This document shows, piece after piece, positions 30,489 through 38,945 of a stretch of DNA of 64,000 bases. Position 1 is the first letter of the stretch; every line of letters starts with the position of its first letter. The translations under genes were made by a program, and so were the position numbers. This stretch comes from JBHOQS01 sp042408875 (lineage in GTDB: Bacteria > Chloroflexota > UBA11872 > JBHOQS01), in the NCBI GenBank assembly GCA_042408875.1, contig JBHOQS010000020.1, positions 1-64,000 on the forward strand, read 5' to 3'. The notes beneath the pieces were generated by a model, which was given only the letters and a program-made list of their open reading frames with translations, had not been told where the DNA came from and did not search any database.

Positions 30489-31679
30489 ATGCGAATCGCT
30501 ATTGACATAAGAAATCTTGAGCATCCCATAACTGGTACGCAGCGTTATGAGCGCTGTCTTTTGCAGGCGCTTGCTGCACTTGATCAAGAGAACCGCTATA
30601 TACTTCTTTGGCGTAGATCTCCAACGCGTGTGGTAAAGCAGCATAACTTTAGTTACTGGAAGTTTCCGTGTGGAAATTTTCGGTTTTCGGTAGAGCAGAT
30701 CTTACTGCCAATATGGTTGACGGTGGCTCGGATTGATGTCTATCATGCCCCGCTTTTTGCTCCGCCAAAGTATTTTCGAGGCGGAAAGGTGATGACTATT
30801 CACGATGTGATCCACGAACGCTTTTCCGATATGTATGCCGGAGAGCCCATCACGACGTATTTTCTGCGCTATCGCCGCTATGCACTGACATGGACTGATA
30901 TAGTCCTCTGTGATTCTTGGGCGACTGCCAGCGATGCTGCTGAGTTGCTTGGCGCTCGTCTTGAGCAGCTTCGTGTAGTGCACCTCGGTGTTGATGCTCG
31001 CTTTCGACAGGTTTCGGCAGCGCAGATCGCGGATGTAAGGCAACGATACAACCTGCCGGAGCACTATATCTTGAGCGTGGCCTCCCTTGATGTCCGTAAG
31101 AACCTCATGGCTGTGCTTCAGGCTTATGCGCGATTACGCGCTGATGGCTTTCATGGTCTTGGACTTGTTCTCGTGGGTAAGCCAGGAGTTCGTGTTGAGA
31201 AACTTTACCAGGAAATCGACAGGCTCGATATACGGCAATGGGTGAGACTGACCGGCCATGTGCCCGATGCTGACCTCCCAGCAATCTATGCGGGAGCGGC
31301 AGCTTTTGCCTACCCATCGCTCTATGAGGGGTTTGGCCTGCCGCCTCTAGAGGCTATGGCTGCCGGCGTTCCTGTGGTCGTCTCCAACGTCTCTGCTCTG
31401 CCAGAGGTGGCAGGAGACGCCGCACTCTATGTGAGCCCGCACGATGTTGATGGGCTTGCGCGCCAGTTGCGGCAGATACTCCGTGACCAGAGCCTCCGTG
31501 CAGAGCTACAGCGACGCGGGCGGGAACATGTGCAGCGTTTTGACTGGCGCCGCACCGCCGAACAAACACTACAAGCATACATGGAGGCAAGAGCAATTGC
31601 CAGCAAGCGGTCACGATCAATAAGCATGCTGAAGGGACGGATTAGAACTGCTTTCACACAACGTGGTGCTGGCAGGTGA
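30489..31679 (+). CDS. GT4-family glycosyltransferase (mannosyltransferase-like)
   Basis: A 396-residue GT-B enzyme beginning MRIAIDIRNLEHPITGTQRYERCLL, with the loop typical of GT4 enzymes that include mannosyl and rhamnosyl transferases. LSVASLDVRKNL marks the domain linker and YEGFGLPPLEAMAAG the donor-site E-x7-E motif (about residues 278-292). The ATG follows AGAGGA. Codon use and composition are AT-rich, shared with the flippase, so the two may have been acquired together. Confidence 0.9.
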   Translation: MRIAIDIRNLEHPITGTQRYERCLLQALAALDQENRYILLWRRSPTRVVKQHNFSYWKFPCGNFRFSVEQILLPIWLTVARIDVYHAPLFAPPKYFRGGKVMTIHDVIHERFSDMYAGEPITTYFLRYRRYALTWTDIVLCDSWATASDAAELLGARLEQLRVVHLGVDARFRQVSAAQIADVRQRYNLPEHYILSVASLDVRKNLMAVLQAYARLRADGFHGLGLVLVGKPGVRVEKLYQEIDRLDIRQWVRLTGHVPDADLPAIYAGAAAFAYPSLYEGFGLPPLEAMAAGVPVVVSNVSALPEVAGDAALYVSPHDVDGLARQLRQILRDQSLRAELQRRGREHVQRFDWRRTAEQTLQAYMEARAIASKRSRSISMLKGRIRTAFTQRGAGR

Positions 31680-31701
31680 CATCTCCTAGGTGACGTCTCC
31701 A

Positions 31702-32907
31702 ATGAGCCTGCGAGTGACACTCTCCGTCGGGGCGCCACTGGGCCAACTGGGCATGGGCACAGGCGGCTACAAGCTCGCCCACAGCCTGGCCAGCCGCCCC
31801 GAACGCCTGCGTGCCCTGACCGTGTTCTGCACCGGTGGCAGCCTGCCGGAGGTGCCGCAGGCAGAGTTGCGCCTGGCCGGCCTCGGCTGGCTCGGCCGAG
31901 CGCTGCCCTGGACACCGCTGCGCTTTCGACCAGATTACACTCTGGCCCTGTGCAACAATGCCTTCGACCTTCACGTAGCGCGGCAGCTTCCGCCTGGTGA
32001 CGTATTCTACGGCTACACCGACCAGGCGCTGTTTTCGATCTACGCTGCGCAGCGCCGGGGTTATCGCACAGTGCTGCATGCCGCCAACACGCACATCGCG
32101 CACTTGCACCGCACGCTCAGGCAGGAGTACCACCGGCATGGCCTGCGCACCTCGCCGGTCGGCCGCTGGATGGTGCTGAAGGTGCAGCGGGAGTACGCCG
32201 CTGCTGACCTCATTCGCGCGCAGTCCAGCTTGGTAGCTGAGAACCTGATCCGCGGCGGAGTGCCTCCGCGAAAGGTCGTGCTGGTGCCACCGGCGGTGCA
32301 GCTCGACCGCTTCCGGCCTCTCGCATCGTCTTCTGCAGATACTCGCTTCCGCGTCTGCTTCGTGGGGGCGTTCGACCTGCGCAAGGGCATCCAGTACCTG
32401 CTCCAGGCCTGGGATCTGCTGCAGCTGCCCGGCGCCGAGTTAGTGCTGCACGGCGGGGCAGGCAGCCGCTTCATGCGCCGCCTGCTGGCGCGCTACGAGC
32501 ACCGCCCTGATGTCCGCTTCGCCACGGGCGATCCGGCACTGACCTATGCCGCATCTTCAGTCTGTGTGGTGCCGTCCATCGAAGATGGCTTCGGCTACGT
32601 AGTGCTGGAGGCGCTGGCCAGCGGCACACCGGTGATCGTGTCGGACCAGGTGGGCGCGAAGGATGCTGTTCGCCCCGGAGAGAACGGCTTCGTTGTGCCT
32701 GCCGGGGATACCGCAGCGCTGGCTGAGCGACTGGAGTACCTCTACCGGCATCGAGCAGAACTTCCCCGCCTGCGCGCTGCGGCGCGCACGGCGGCTGAAG
32801 CGTACACCTACGAGCGTGAGGGGGCTGCCCTACACGCCTGCTTTGAGGCTCTGCTCGCAGGTAGTTCGGCTCCTGCCAGCGCGGGCTACCAGTTGGTTCA
32901 GGGATGA
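31702..32907 (+). CDS. GT4-family glycosyltransferase
   Basis: A 401-residue GT-B enzyme. FVGAFDLRKGIQYLLQAW and EDGFGYVVLEALASG mark the C-terminal domain and its E-x7-E donor motif. The N-terminal half has SPVGRWMVLKVQREYAAADLI, typical of membrane-associated GT4 enzymes of exopolysaccharide loci. ATG 31702 is preferred, preceded by AGGTGA; the upstream GTG 31690 belongs to a short direct repeat (GTGACATCTCC, GTGACGTCTCC). The next gene starts almost at its stop. Confidence 0.9.
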   Translation: MSLRVTLSVGAPLGQLGMGTGGYKLAHSLASRPERLRALTVFCTGGSLPEVPQAELRLAGLGWLGRALPWTPLRFRPDYTLALCNNAFDLHVARQLPPGDVFYGYTDQALFSIYAAQRRGYRTVLHAANTHIAHLHRTLRQEYHRHGLRTSPVGRWMVLKVQREYAAADLIRAQSSLVAENLIRGGVPPRKVVLVPPAVQLDRFRPLASSSADTRFRVCFVGAFDLRKGIQYLLQAWDLLQLPGAELVLHGGAGSRFMRRLLARYEHRPDVRFATGDPALTYAASSVCVVPSIEDGFGYVVLEALASGTPVIVSDQVGAKDAVRPGENGFVVPAGDTAALAERLEYLYRHRAELPRLRAAARTAAEAYTYEREGAALHACFEALLAGSSAPASAGYQLVQG

Positions 32908-32908
32908 G

Positions 32909-33964
32909 ATGATGCGGCCGGTGCAACCTGTCCATGGCTTTGCCACTCGCAGCGGTTTGCCGGTGCTGGCCGCGCCCACCGCGGGCGAGGGGCATGCGGC
33001 GCCGGCCTGCAATCTGTGCGGCAGTACGCAAGCGCGGCTGTTCCTCACCTGCCAGACGCACGTGCTGGTCTCCTGCGCCGGCTGCGGGCTGGTTTACGCT
33101 GCCGCGCGGGTCGGCGCGGCCGAGTTGGCCGAGATGTATGCGCATCGCTATCCTCCAGAGGCCTTCCTGCCTCAGCGCGAGCGCAAGCTTGCCAAGGCCC
33201 ATCGCGAGCTGACGCTGCTGGAGCGCCTTACCACGGGCCGGCGTATCCTGGATGTTGGGACGTCGTACGGCTTCTTCCTGGTGGCCGCCCGCGAGCGTGG
33301 CTGGTCGGCGGTCGGGGTCGAGATTGCCCCGGAGCCTGCCGAGTACGCTCGCCGCACCTACGGCCTGGATGTGCGCACCGGTACGCTGGACACGGTGGGG
33401 CTTGATCCGGAGAGCTTCGATGTGGTCACCATCCGGCACGTGCTCGAGCATGTTCCGGACCCGCTCGGCCTGCTGCGCCAGGCCGGCACGCTGGTGCGTC
33501 CGGGCGGCCTGGTGCTGGTAGCGGTGCCCAATCTCGCCAGTCTGGCCTTCCGGCTGAACGGGCGCTACTGGTGGTGGATCGACCCGCCGACGCATCTCTA
33601 CTACTTCACGCCGCGCACGCTGCGGGCGATGCTCGAGCGCGCTGGCCTGGATGTGGAGCTGTCCCAGAGTGAACGGGGCGATGATCATCCGCTACTGTAT
33701 GCGCTGCTCTTCAGCCTGAACCAGCGTCTTCGGCTGGGGGCCCGACTACGCCGGCTGGGACAGCCGCACGGTGGGCACGCGCTCCCAGGTGTTGCTGGGG
33801 AACAGGTGGCCGCCGGGCCGAGCAGGCTGGGCTTGCGCGTCTGGACGGCAGCGCGGGCGCTGGGAGAGGCCGTGGACTGGCTGGCGAGGCCGCTGGCAAT
33901 CGTGCCGCAACGTCTCTTGCTCTCGTCGGAGCTGTTGATGATCGCCCGCCGGCCTGGTCGCTGA
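32909..33964 (+). CDS. Zinc-ribbon SAM methyltransferase
   Basis: A 351-residue protein with an N-terminal zinc ribbon (C34-x2-C37 and CAGC near residues 56-59) and a Methyltransf_23-type domain (ILDVGTSYGFFLVAA at about 112-126; FDVVTIRHVLEHVPDPLGLL). Similar two-part enzymes methylate nucleotide-linked or lipid-linked sugars. The start is taken at ATG 32909, two bases beyond the previous stop; the longer frame to 32663 lies inside the glycosyltransferase and is not credible. It sits between two GT4 genes. Confidence 0.87.
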   Translation: MMRPVQPVHGFATRSGLPVLAAPTAGEGHAAPACNLCGSTQARLFLTCQTHVLVSCAGCGLVYAAARVGAAELAEMYAHRYPPEAFLPQRERKLAKAHRELTLLERLTTGRRILDVGTSYGFFLVAARERGWSAVGVEIAPEPAEYARRTYGLDVRTGTLDTVGLDPESFDVVTIRHVLEHVPDPLGLLRQAGTLVRPGGLVLVAVPNLASLAFRLNGRYWWWIDPPTHLYYFTPRTLRAMLERAGLDVELSQSERGDDHPLLYALLFSLNQRLRLGARLRRLGQPHGGHALPGVAGEQVAAGPSRLGLRVWTAARALGEAVDWLARPLAIVPQRLLLSSELLMIARRPGR

Positions 33965-34017
33965 GCACTGCGCCAGGCCACCTGGCAACGGGTAGAGCAA
34001 TGTAGGGTTAGGCACCT

Positions 34018-35148
34018 GTGCGGATTCTCTTCTGCCAGAACCATCCGAAGCGTTGGACCTGGGGATCGCCGAAATCAGTGCTCAGGCTCGCCCAGGAGCT
34101 GCGCGCCCAGGGGCATACTGCGGACTTTCTCTTTCAGGACGACATGCCCGCCCATCTGCGCGGCCATCGTATGGCGTTTCTCACTTTCCCCGTATTCGTT
34201 GCTCTGGCAGTGCTACGGCAGGCCCAGCGCTACGACATCGTGGATATCGCCAGCGGCGACGGCTGGCTGTACGGCCTAGCTCGACGGGCATATCGCCGGG
34301 CGCCTGCCTTTGTAAAGCGTGTGCTGGGCCTTGAGCACCTGGATTGGGAGCAGCGGCAGGAAGAAGCCCGCCGGGGCCAGGGACGGATCTCGCTGCGACA
34401 TCGATTGTGGTTTGGCCACTTCCGACTTCAGCAGGTGCAGTGGGCCGCGCGGCTGAGCGATCACGTGCTTTGCCTGTGCGAGACAGATCGCTGCTATGTC
34501 GTGCAGCGCGGCTGGCAGCCTCAGCCGCGAACCTCCGTCGTCGCGCCGGGCGTCGAGACCTGCTACTTCAGCCAGCAAAACAGCCGGCCGCGCCGGGACC
34601 TACTCTTCGTCGGCTCGTGGCACCCACGTAAAGGTATCACATATCTCGTCCATGCTTTCGCCAGGGTGGCACAGCAGCATCCTGGTGTGCAGCTCAATAT
34701 CGCTGGCGCGGGTGTACCGATCACAGAGGTGCACCAAGCGTTCCCGCCTGCGCTACGCCAGCGCGTGGCCGTGCTGCCAGAGCTGAGCGAGCAGCAGCTC
34801 GCCGAGCAGTACGCGGCGCATGCCGCCTTCGTATTCCCCAGCCTGTACGAGGGGTTTGGAATGGCCTTTCTTGAGGCGATGGCGAGCGGCACGCCGGTGG
34901 TCGGAACACCTACAGGAGGAATGGCCGACCTAATTGAAAATGGTAGGAATGGCATTCTGGTCGCTCGCCGTGACGTTCCGGGCCTGGTCCAGGCCCTGGA
35001 GCGCCTGTTAGCCGATCCGGCATACGCTCGGTCGCTCGGCGAGCAGGCTCGCGCCACGGCTAGGGTGTATACCTGGGGGCGAGCAGCGCACTACACGCTC
35101 ACTACTTACGAGACGGTCTTGAGCACTGGACGTTCGCTGGTATGTTGA
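34018..35148 (+). CDS. GT4-family glycosyltransferase
   Basis: A 376-residue GT-B enzyme starting with GTG (MRILFCQNHPKRWTWGSPKSV). FVGSWHPRKGITYLVHAF is the domain-linker strand and YEGFGMAFLEAMASG the donor motif, followed by GGMADLIENGRNGILV. It is probably a retaining hexosyltransferase in assembly of the repeat unit. Its stop overlaps the next start by seven bases, so the two GT4 genes are translationally coupled. Confidence 0.9.
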   Translation: MRILFCQNHPKRWTWGSPKSVLRLAQELRAQGHTADFLFQDDMPAHLRGHRMAFLTFPVFVALAVLRQAQRYDIVDIASGDGWLYGLARRAYRRAPAFVKRVLGLEHLDWEQRQEEARRGQGRISLRHRLWFGHFRLQQVQWAARLSDHVLCLCETDRCYVVQRGWQPQPRTSVVAPGVETCYFSQQNSRPRRDLLFVGSWHPRKGITYLVHAFARVAQQHPGVQLNIAGAGVPITEVHQAFPPALRQRVAVLPELSEQQLAEQYAAHAAFVFPSLYEGFGMAFLEAMASGTPVVGTPTGGMADLIENGRNGILVARRDVPGLVQALERLLADPAYARSLGEQARATARVYTWGRAAHYTLTTYETVLSTGRSLVC

Positions 35149-36458
35149 GAGCCTCGCTGAGTGTACTCCCGGAATTCGACACGATTAGCTCCGACGGATC
35201 AGGAGCGCGCTTGCGTATCCTACACGTCAACGACACGTACGGCCGGGGTGGCGGTGGGGGTACCGAGCAGTCGGTGCCCAATACCTGTGCGCTGTTGGAA
35301 GCTCGCGGTCATGCCACGGCCGTTGTGTATAGTCAGGATACCGGCGTCTCCGAAGTTGATCGGGCGCGGCCGCTGGCACATATCCCAGGACTGTGTGCCT
35401 TTCGGCTGCGTCCAGACCCGGCCCGCATCGAACAGGCTTTGACCTGGATACGTTGCTTCGCGCCTGATGTGGTGCACCTCCATCAGGTAAATAATGGCTA
35501 TCTGGTGGAGGCCATCGCCAGGGAATGGCCGGCCGTCTTCTTCGTGCACAATCACCTTCTGAACTGTCCCAGCGGCATCCGGTACTGGCGTACCACCAGC
35601 ACGGTCTGCCCGCACACCGGGCCCGGCCTGCACTGCGTGGTCAACGCCTACCTGCGCCACTGTAATGTACGCCGGCCTGAGCACGTACTCCGCTCGCTCC
35701 TTTCTTGTGTCAGCAGCCGGCGCTTCGCCCGAGCGGTCTTGCATATCGCCGTGGACTCCACCTACATGCGTGACATGGTCGTGGCTGCGGGTGTCCCGCC
35801 CCAGTTCATCACCGTCCTGCCCACAGTCACTGAGCTTCCTGAGGAAGGCACCCTCCAGCCGTACCCGCGGGACCCAATGGTGCTGTACGTGGGGCGCCTG
35901 AGCGAGGAGAAGGGTGTGCACTGCCTGCTCCGGGCGATCTCGCACTTGCGCACGCCCTGCCGCGTCGTCATCGTCGGCGATGGCTACTACCGCCCGATGC
36001 TCGAGCGGCTGGCGCAGCAGCTCGGCCTGTCCAACGTGGAGTTCACCGGCTGGATGCTCAAGCCAGAGCTGGCAGCCTACTACGGCGCTGCCTCGGTCGT
36101 GGTGGTGCCGTCGGTCTACCCTGAGCCGCTGGGGCTGGTCGGACCCGAGGCCATGGCCCATGCCCGTCCGGTTGTGGCCTTCCCTCTAGGCGGCATCCCC
36201 GACTGGCTGCGCCACGGCGAGACGGGGCTGGCCGCCCGCCCGGGCGATGCGGTGGACCTAGCCCGGCAGATCGATACGCTGCTTGCGCAACCGGCCCTCG
36301 CCGAAGCTATGGGCCGGGCCGGTCGCCGGTTCGTCGAGCAGGAGTTCCACCCGCAGCGCTATGCAGATCGGCTTGAGGAGCTGTATTGCACCGTGGTGAA
36401 GCAATGGAACGCGCGCAGGCCGCTTGGCGTGCAACCGCAGGCTCGGGTGACGATCTAG
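35142..36458 (+). CDS. GT4-family glycosyltransferase with extra N-terminal segment
   Basis: A 438-residue GT-B enzyme. The first GT4 strand begins only at about residue 24 (LRILHVNDTYGRGGGGGTEQ), after a 23-residue lead that may be a false start; TTG 35211 is an alternative. The Gly run and TEQSV resemble GT4 enzymes that act on lipid acceptors. LYVGRLSEEKGVHCLL and the variant donor motif YPEPLGLVGPEAMAHA (E-x7-E kept) mark the C-terminal domain. The middle contains a Cys/His-rich stretch (HNHLLNCPSG...CPHTG...HC), possibly metal-binding. Confidence 0.88.
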   Translation: MLRASLSVLPEFDTISSDGSGARLRILHVNDTYGRGGGGGTEQSVPNTCALLEARGHATAVVYSQDTGVSEVDRARPLAHIPGLCAFRLRPDPARIEQALTWIRCFAPDVVHLHQVNNGYLVEAIAREWPAVFFVHNHLLNCPSGIRYWRTTSTVCPHTGPGLHCVVNAYLRHCNVRRPEHVLRSLLSCVSSRRFARAVLHIAVDSTYMRDMVVAAGVPPQFITVLPTVTELPEEGTLQPYPRDPMVLYVGRLSEEKGVHCLLRAISHLRTPCRVVIVGDGYYRPMLERLAQQLGLSNVEFTGWMLKPELAAYYGAASVVVVPSVYPEPLGLVGPEAMAHARPVVAFPLGGIPDWLRHGETGLAARPGDAVDLARQIDTLLAQPALAEAMGRAGRRFVEQEFHPQRYADRLEELYCTVVKQWNARRPLGVQPQARVTI

Positions 36459-36477
36459 GCAGTGAGAGCACACGCAG

Positions 36478-37632
36478 ATGGCTGAGAAGATACGCGTGCT
36501 GTTTGTCTCTCCAACCGGTGAGATCGGTGGTGCCGAGGTCGCGCTGCTGCGGCTACTGCGCCACCTGGACCGTACACGGTTTGCACCGGTGGTCGTCTGT
36601 CTCTCGCCGGGGCCGCTGCTCGACCGGCTGCGCGAGCTAGGAGTTGAGTGCACGCGTGTGCCGGCAGGCCGCTTCCGGCACCTGCACCGCACCGCCGCCG
36701 CCACGCTGCAGATCGCCCGCCTTGCACGTCAGCACCGCAGCGACGTCATTTTCGGCAACGGGACGAAAGGACATCTCTACGGTGCGCTTGCCGCGCGGCT
36801 GGTACGCCGGCCTACCCTCTGGTGGCTGTGCGATATGCTACCCAGCGATAGCGGCCGCCCGCTCTCGCTCAACTGGCTGGCCACGCGGCTGCGCGCAGAG
36901 ATGATCGCTGCGCACTCGCGGGCGACGCTCGAGGCGGCGCGCCGGTACTATGCCACGCTCGCACCGATGTGCGTGGTGTATCCAGGGTTGGATATTGAGG
37001 CACTGGATGAGGAAGCACAGCAGCTCGGCGGACCAGTCGCCGTACGTCGGGAGCTAAATGTTGGTAATGCAGCGCTTATCGGCATCGCCGGGCGCTTGAC
37101 CCGCTGGAAGGGCCAGCATGTGTTTCTGGAGGCCGCAGCGCGGATCGCCTGTGAGCAGCCGGAGGCGCGCTTCCTGATCATCGGCGATGCCCTGCTCGGC
37201 ATCGATACCGACTACCCCGAGCTGCTGCGCCAGCAGGCCTGCCGGCTCGGCCTGGGCGATCGCGTTGTTTTCACCGGCTTCCGCGCAGATGTGCCGCGCC
37301 TGCTGGCGGCCATGGACGTGGTGGTGCACGCGTCGGTGCTGCCGGAGCCCTTCGGCGTGGTCGTCAGCGAAGCGATGGCGCTGGGCCGGCCGGTCATCGC
37401 TACGGCGCTTGGTGGCGTGCCCGAGGTCATCGAGGATGGCGTCAATGGTATATTGGTTCCACCAGGAGACCCTGACGCATTAGCTTCAACTGTCCTAGAG
37501 CTACTTAGCGATCGTGAACGGGCACAACAAATGGGCCTGGCGGCGCGACAGCGCGTCCAGGAGCGATTCACTGCCCAACAGATGGCTGCACAGATGCAAG
37601 AGTTGCTGGCCAGCCTCGCTGCGCGGCGTTGA
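36478..37632 (+). CDS. GT4-family glycosyltransferase
   Basis: A 384-residue GT-B enzyme: RVLFVSPTGEIGGAEVALLRLL at the N terminus, IAGRLTRWKGQHVFLEAA at the domain boundary and LPEPFGVVVSEAMALG as donor motif, then GGVPEVIEDGVNGILVPP. It closely resembles the GT4 at 15064-16230 in its C-terminal half (R/LPEPFG-VV-EAMA-GRPVIATA), so the two are probably paralogues with similar donors. Confidence 0.91.
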   Translation: MAEKIRVLFVSPTGEIGGAEVALLRLLRHLDRTRFAPVVVCLSPGPLLDRLRELGVECTRVPAGRFRHLHRTAAATLQIARLARQHRSDVIFGNGTKGHLYGALAARLVRRPTLWWLCDMLPSDSGRPLSLNWLATRLRAEMIAAHSRATLEAARRYYATLAPMCVVYPGLDIEALDEEAQQLGGPVAVRRELNVGNAALIGIAGRLTRWKGQHVFLEAAARIACEQPEARFLIIGDALLGIDTDYPELLRQQACRLGLGDRVVFTGFRADVPRLLAAMDVVVHASVLPEPFGVVVSEAMALGRPVIATALGGVPEVIEDGVNGILVPPGDPDALASTVLELLSDRERAQQMGLAARQRVQERFTAQQMAAQMQELLASLAARR

Positions 37633-37661
37633 GGACAAGGAAGGAGTACAGCAAGAGCTGC

Positions 37662-38933
37662 ATGAGACCGTTAGGTGAGCAGCGCCGGACCGTCTGGCTG
37701 GTGACGCCGGAGTGGTACGGCCAAGGTGGCGTCGGGGACTACACGCACTTCCTGGCCAGTCATCTCGCCGCGCTGGGCTGCGCCGTGGTCGTGTGCGGCC
37801 CACCCGACTGCCCAGACGGTTCAGAGCGCGCTGTGCCCTATGCACAGCGGGAGGTGCCCGGCGCATGGTCGCTGCGTGCGCTGCTGCACCTGGTCAGGCT
37901 GGCGCAGGCGGAACGCCCGGAGGTCGTCCATCTTCAGTTCGTCCCCCATGGCTTCCAGCCTCGCGGCCTGCCCACGCCCCTGTGCCTGCTACCGCTGCTT
38001 CTACGGCTAAGCAGTGCATCGCGGCCGGCAGTCACCTTCCATGAGCTCTTCGTGCCGTGGGAAGGAGGCATCATCCAGCGCGCCCTGAGCCTGCTCCAAC
38101 GTATGCAGGCGCTCCTGCTCGCCGCCGCTGCGTGCGCCATGGTTGTCACCCTGGAAGAGCGGGCGGCGTGGCTGGGCCGCTGGCTGCCACATATGCGTTC
38201 GGCGATCTCTTGTATACCGGTGGGTTCAAATATCCGGACAGTGCCGCTCTTGCCAGACCAACGTAGCTCGCTGCGCCGGCAACTTTTCGGGAGCGATGAG
38301 GTCTTCGTGCTCGGTATCTTCAGCCCGCAGCATCCGGCCGTCGATCTCGAGGGCGTCATCACAGCCCTGGCTGAGCTGCCGGCGCAGGTGCGCCTGCTGG
38401 TGATCGGCCGCGTGCCGCCTGAGCGGTGCCAGGTCATCCGGCAGCGCGCCGTTGCCCTTGGTGTATCCCAGCGCATCTGCTGGACCGGCAGTCTCTCCGC
38501 AGAAGCGGTGTCGCATGTCCTCCAGGCCGTGGATGTCTACGTGCATGCGCACTCCTCTGGCCCCTCGCCGCGCAGTACGGTGCTTGCCGCAGCCCTTGCC
38601 CACGGGTTACCCATCATCGCCTATGCCGGGACAGAGGATCAGAGCGGCAAGTATCGAGACGGTAAAAACCTTCTGCTTGTGCCGGCTGGACAGCCACGCG
38701 CGCTCGCGGCGGCGGTGGAGAGACTTCGGCGAGATGAGGCGCTGTGGCAGGAGCTTGTTGCCGGCGGGAGATCGCTCTACAGGGACAGCTTTACCTGGGA
38801 AAAGATCGCTGCGATGACACTGGGTGCCTACGCCGCTTCCAGTGCTTGGATGCCGGAGCCGGCTCCAAGGAAGAGTACCCTAAAGCTGAACAGGGGATCA
38901 AAGCAGCCTAGTCAGCACACCGGGGGCTGTTAG
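37662..38933 (+). CDS. GT4-like glycosyltransferase with altered donor motif
   Basis: A 423-residue GT-B-fold protein beginning MRPLGEQRRTVWLVTPEWYGQGGVGDYTHF. The fold is GT4-like (VDVYVHAHSSG, then GLPIIAYAGTEDQ), but the usual E-x7-E donor motif is replaced by SGPSPRSTVLAAALAHG, lacking both Glu residues. It may use a different donor or be inactive. I start it at ATG 37662 rather than TTG 37629, which overlaps the previous gene. It precedes the ligase/polymerase gene by 12 bases. Confidence 0.8.
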   Translation: MRPLGEQRRTVWLVTPEWYGQGGVGDYTHFLASHLAALGCAVVVCGPPDCPDGSERAVPYAQREVPGAWSLRALLHLVRLAQAERPEVVHLQFVPHGFQPRGLPTPLCLLPLLLRLSSASRPAVTFHELFVPWEGGIIQRALSLLQRMQALLLAAAACAMVVTLEERAAWLGRWLPHMRSAISCIPVGSNIRTVPLLPDQRSSLRRQLFGSDEVFVLGIFSPQHPAVDLEGVITALAELPAQVRLLVIGRVPPERCQVIRQRAVALGVSQRICWTGSLSAEAVSHVLQAVDVYVHAHSSGPSPRSTVLAAALAHGLPIIAYAGTEDQSGKYRDGKNLLLVPAGQPRALAAAVERLRRDEALWQELVAGGRSLYRDSFTWEKIAAMTLGAYAASSAWMPEPAPRKSTLKLNRGSKQPSQHTGGC

Positions 38934-38945
38934 GGTAGGGCCAAT

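Noticed and set aside
32663..32908. 82-codon N-terminal extension of the zinc-ribbon methyltransferase
   Set aside because: Overlaps the end of a certain GT4 gene; ATG 32909 directly after that stop is the natural start.
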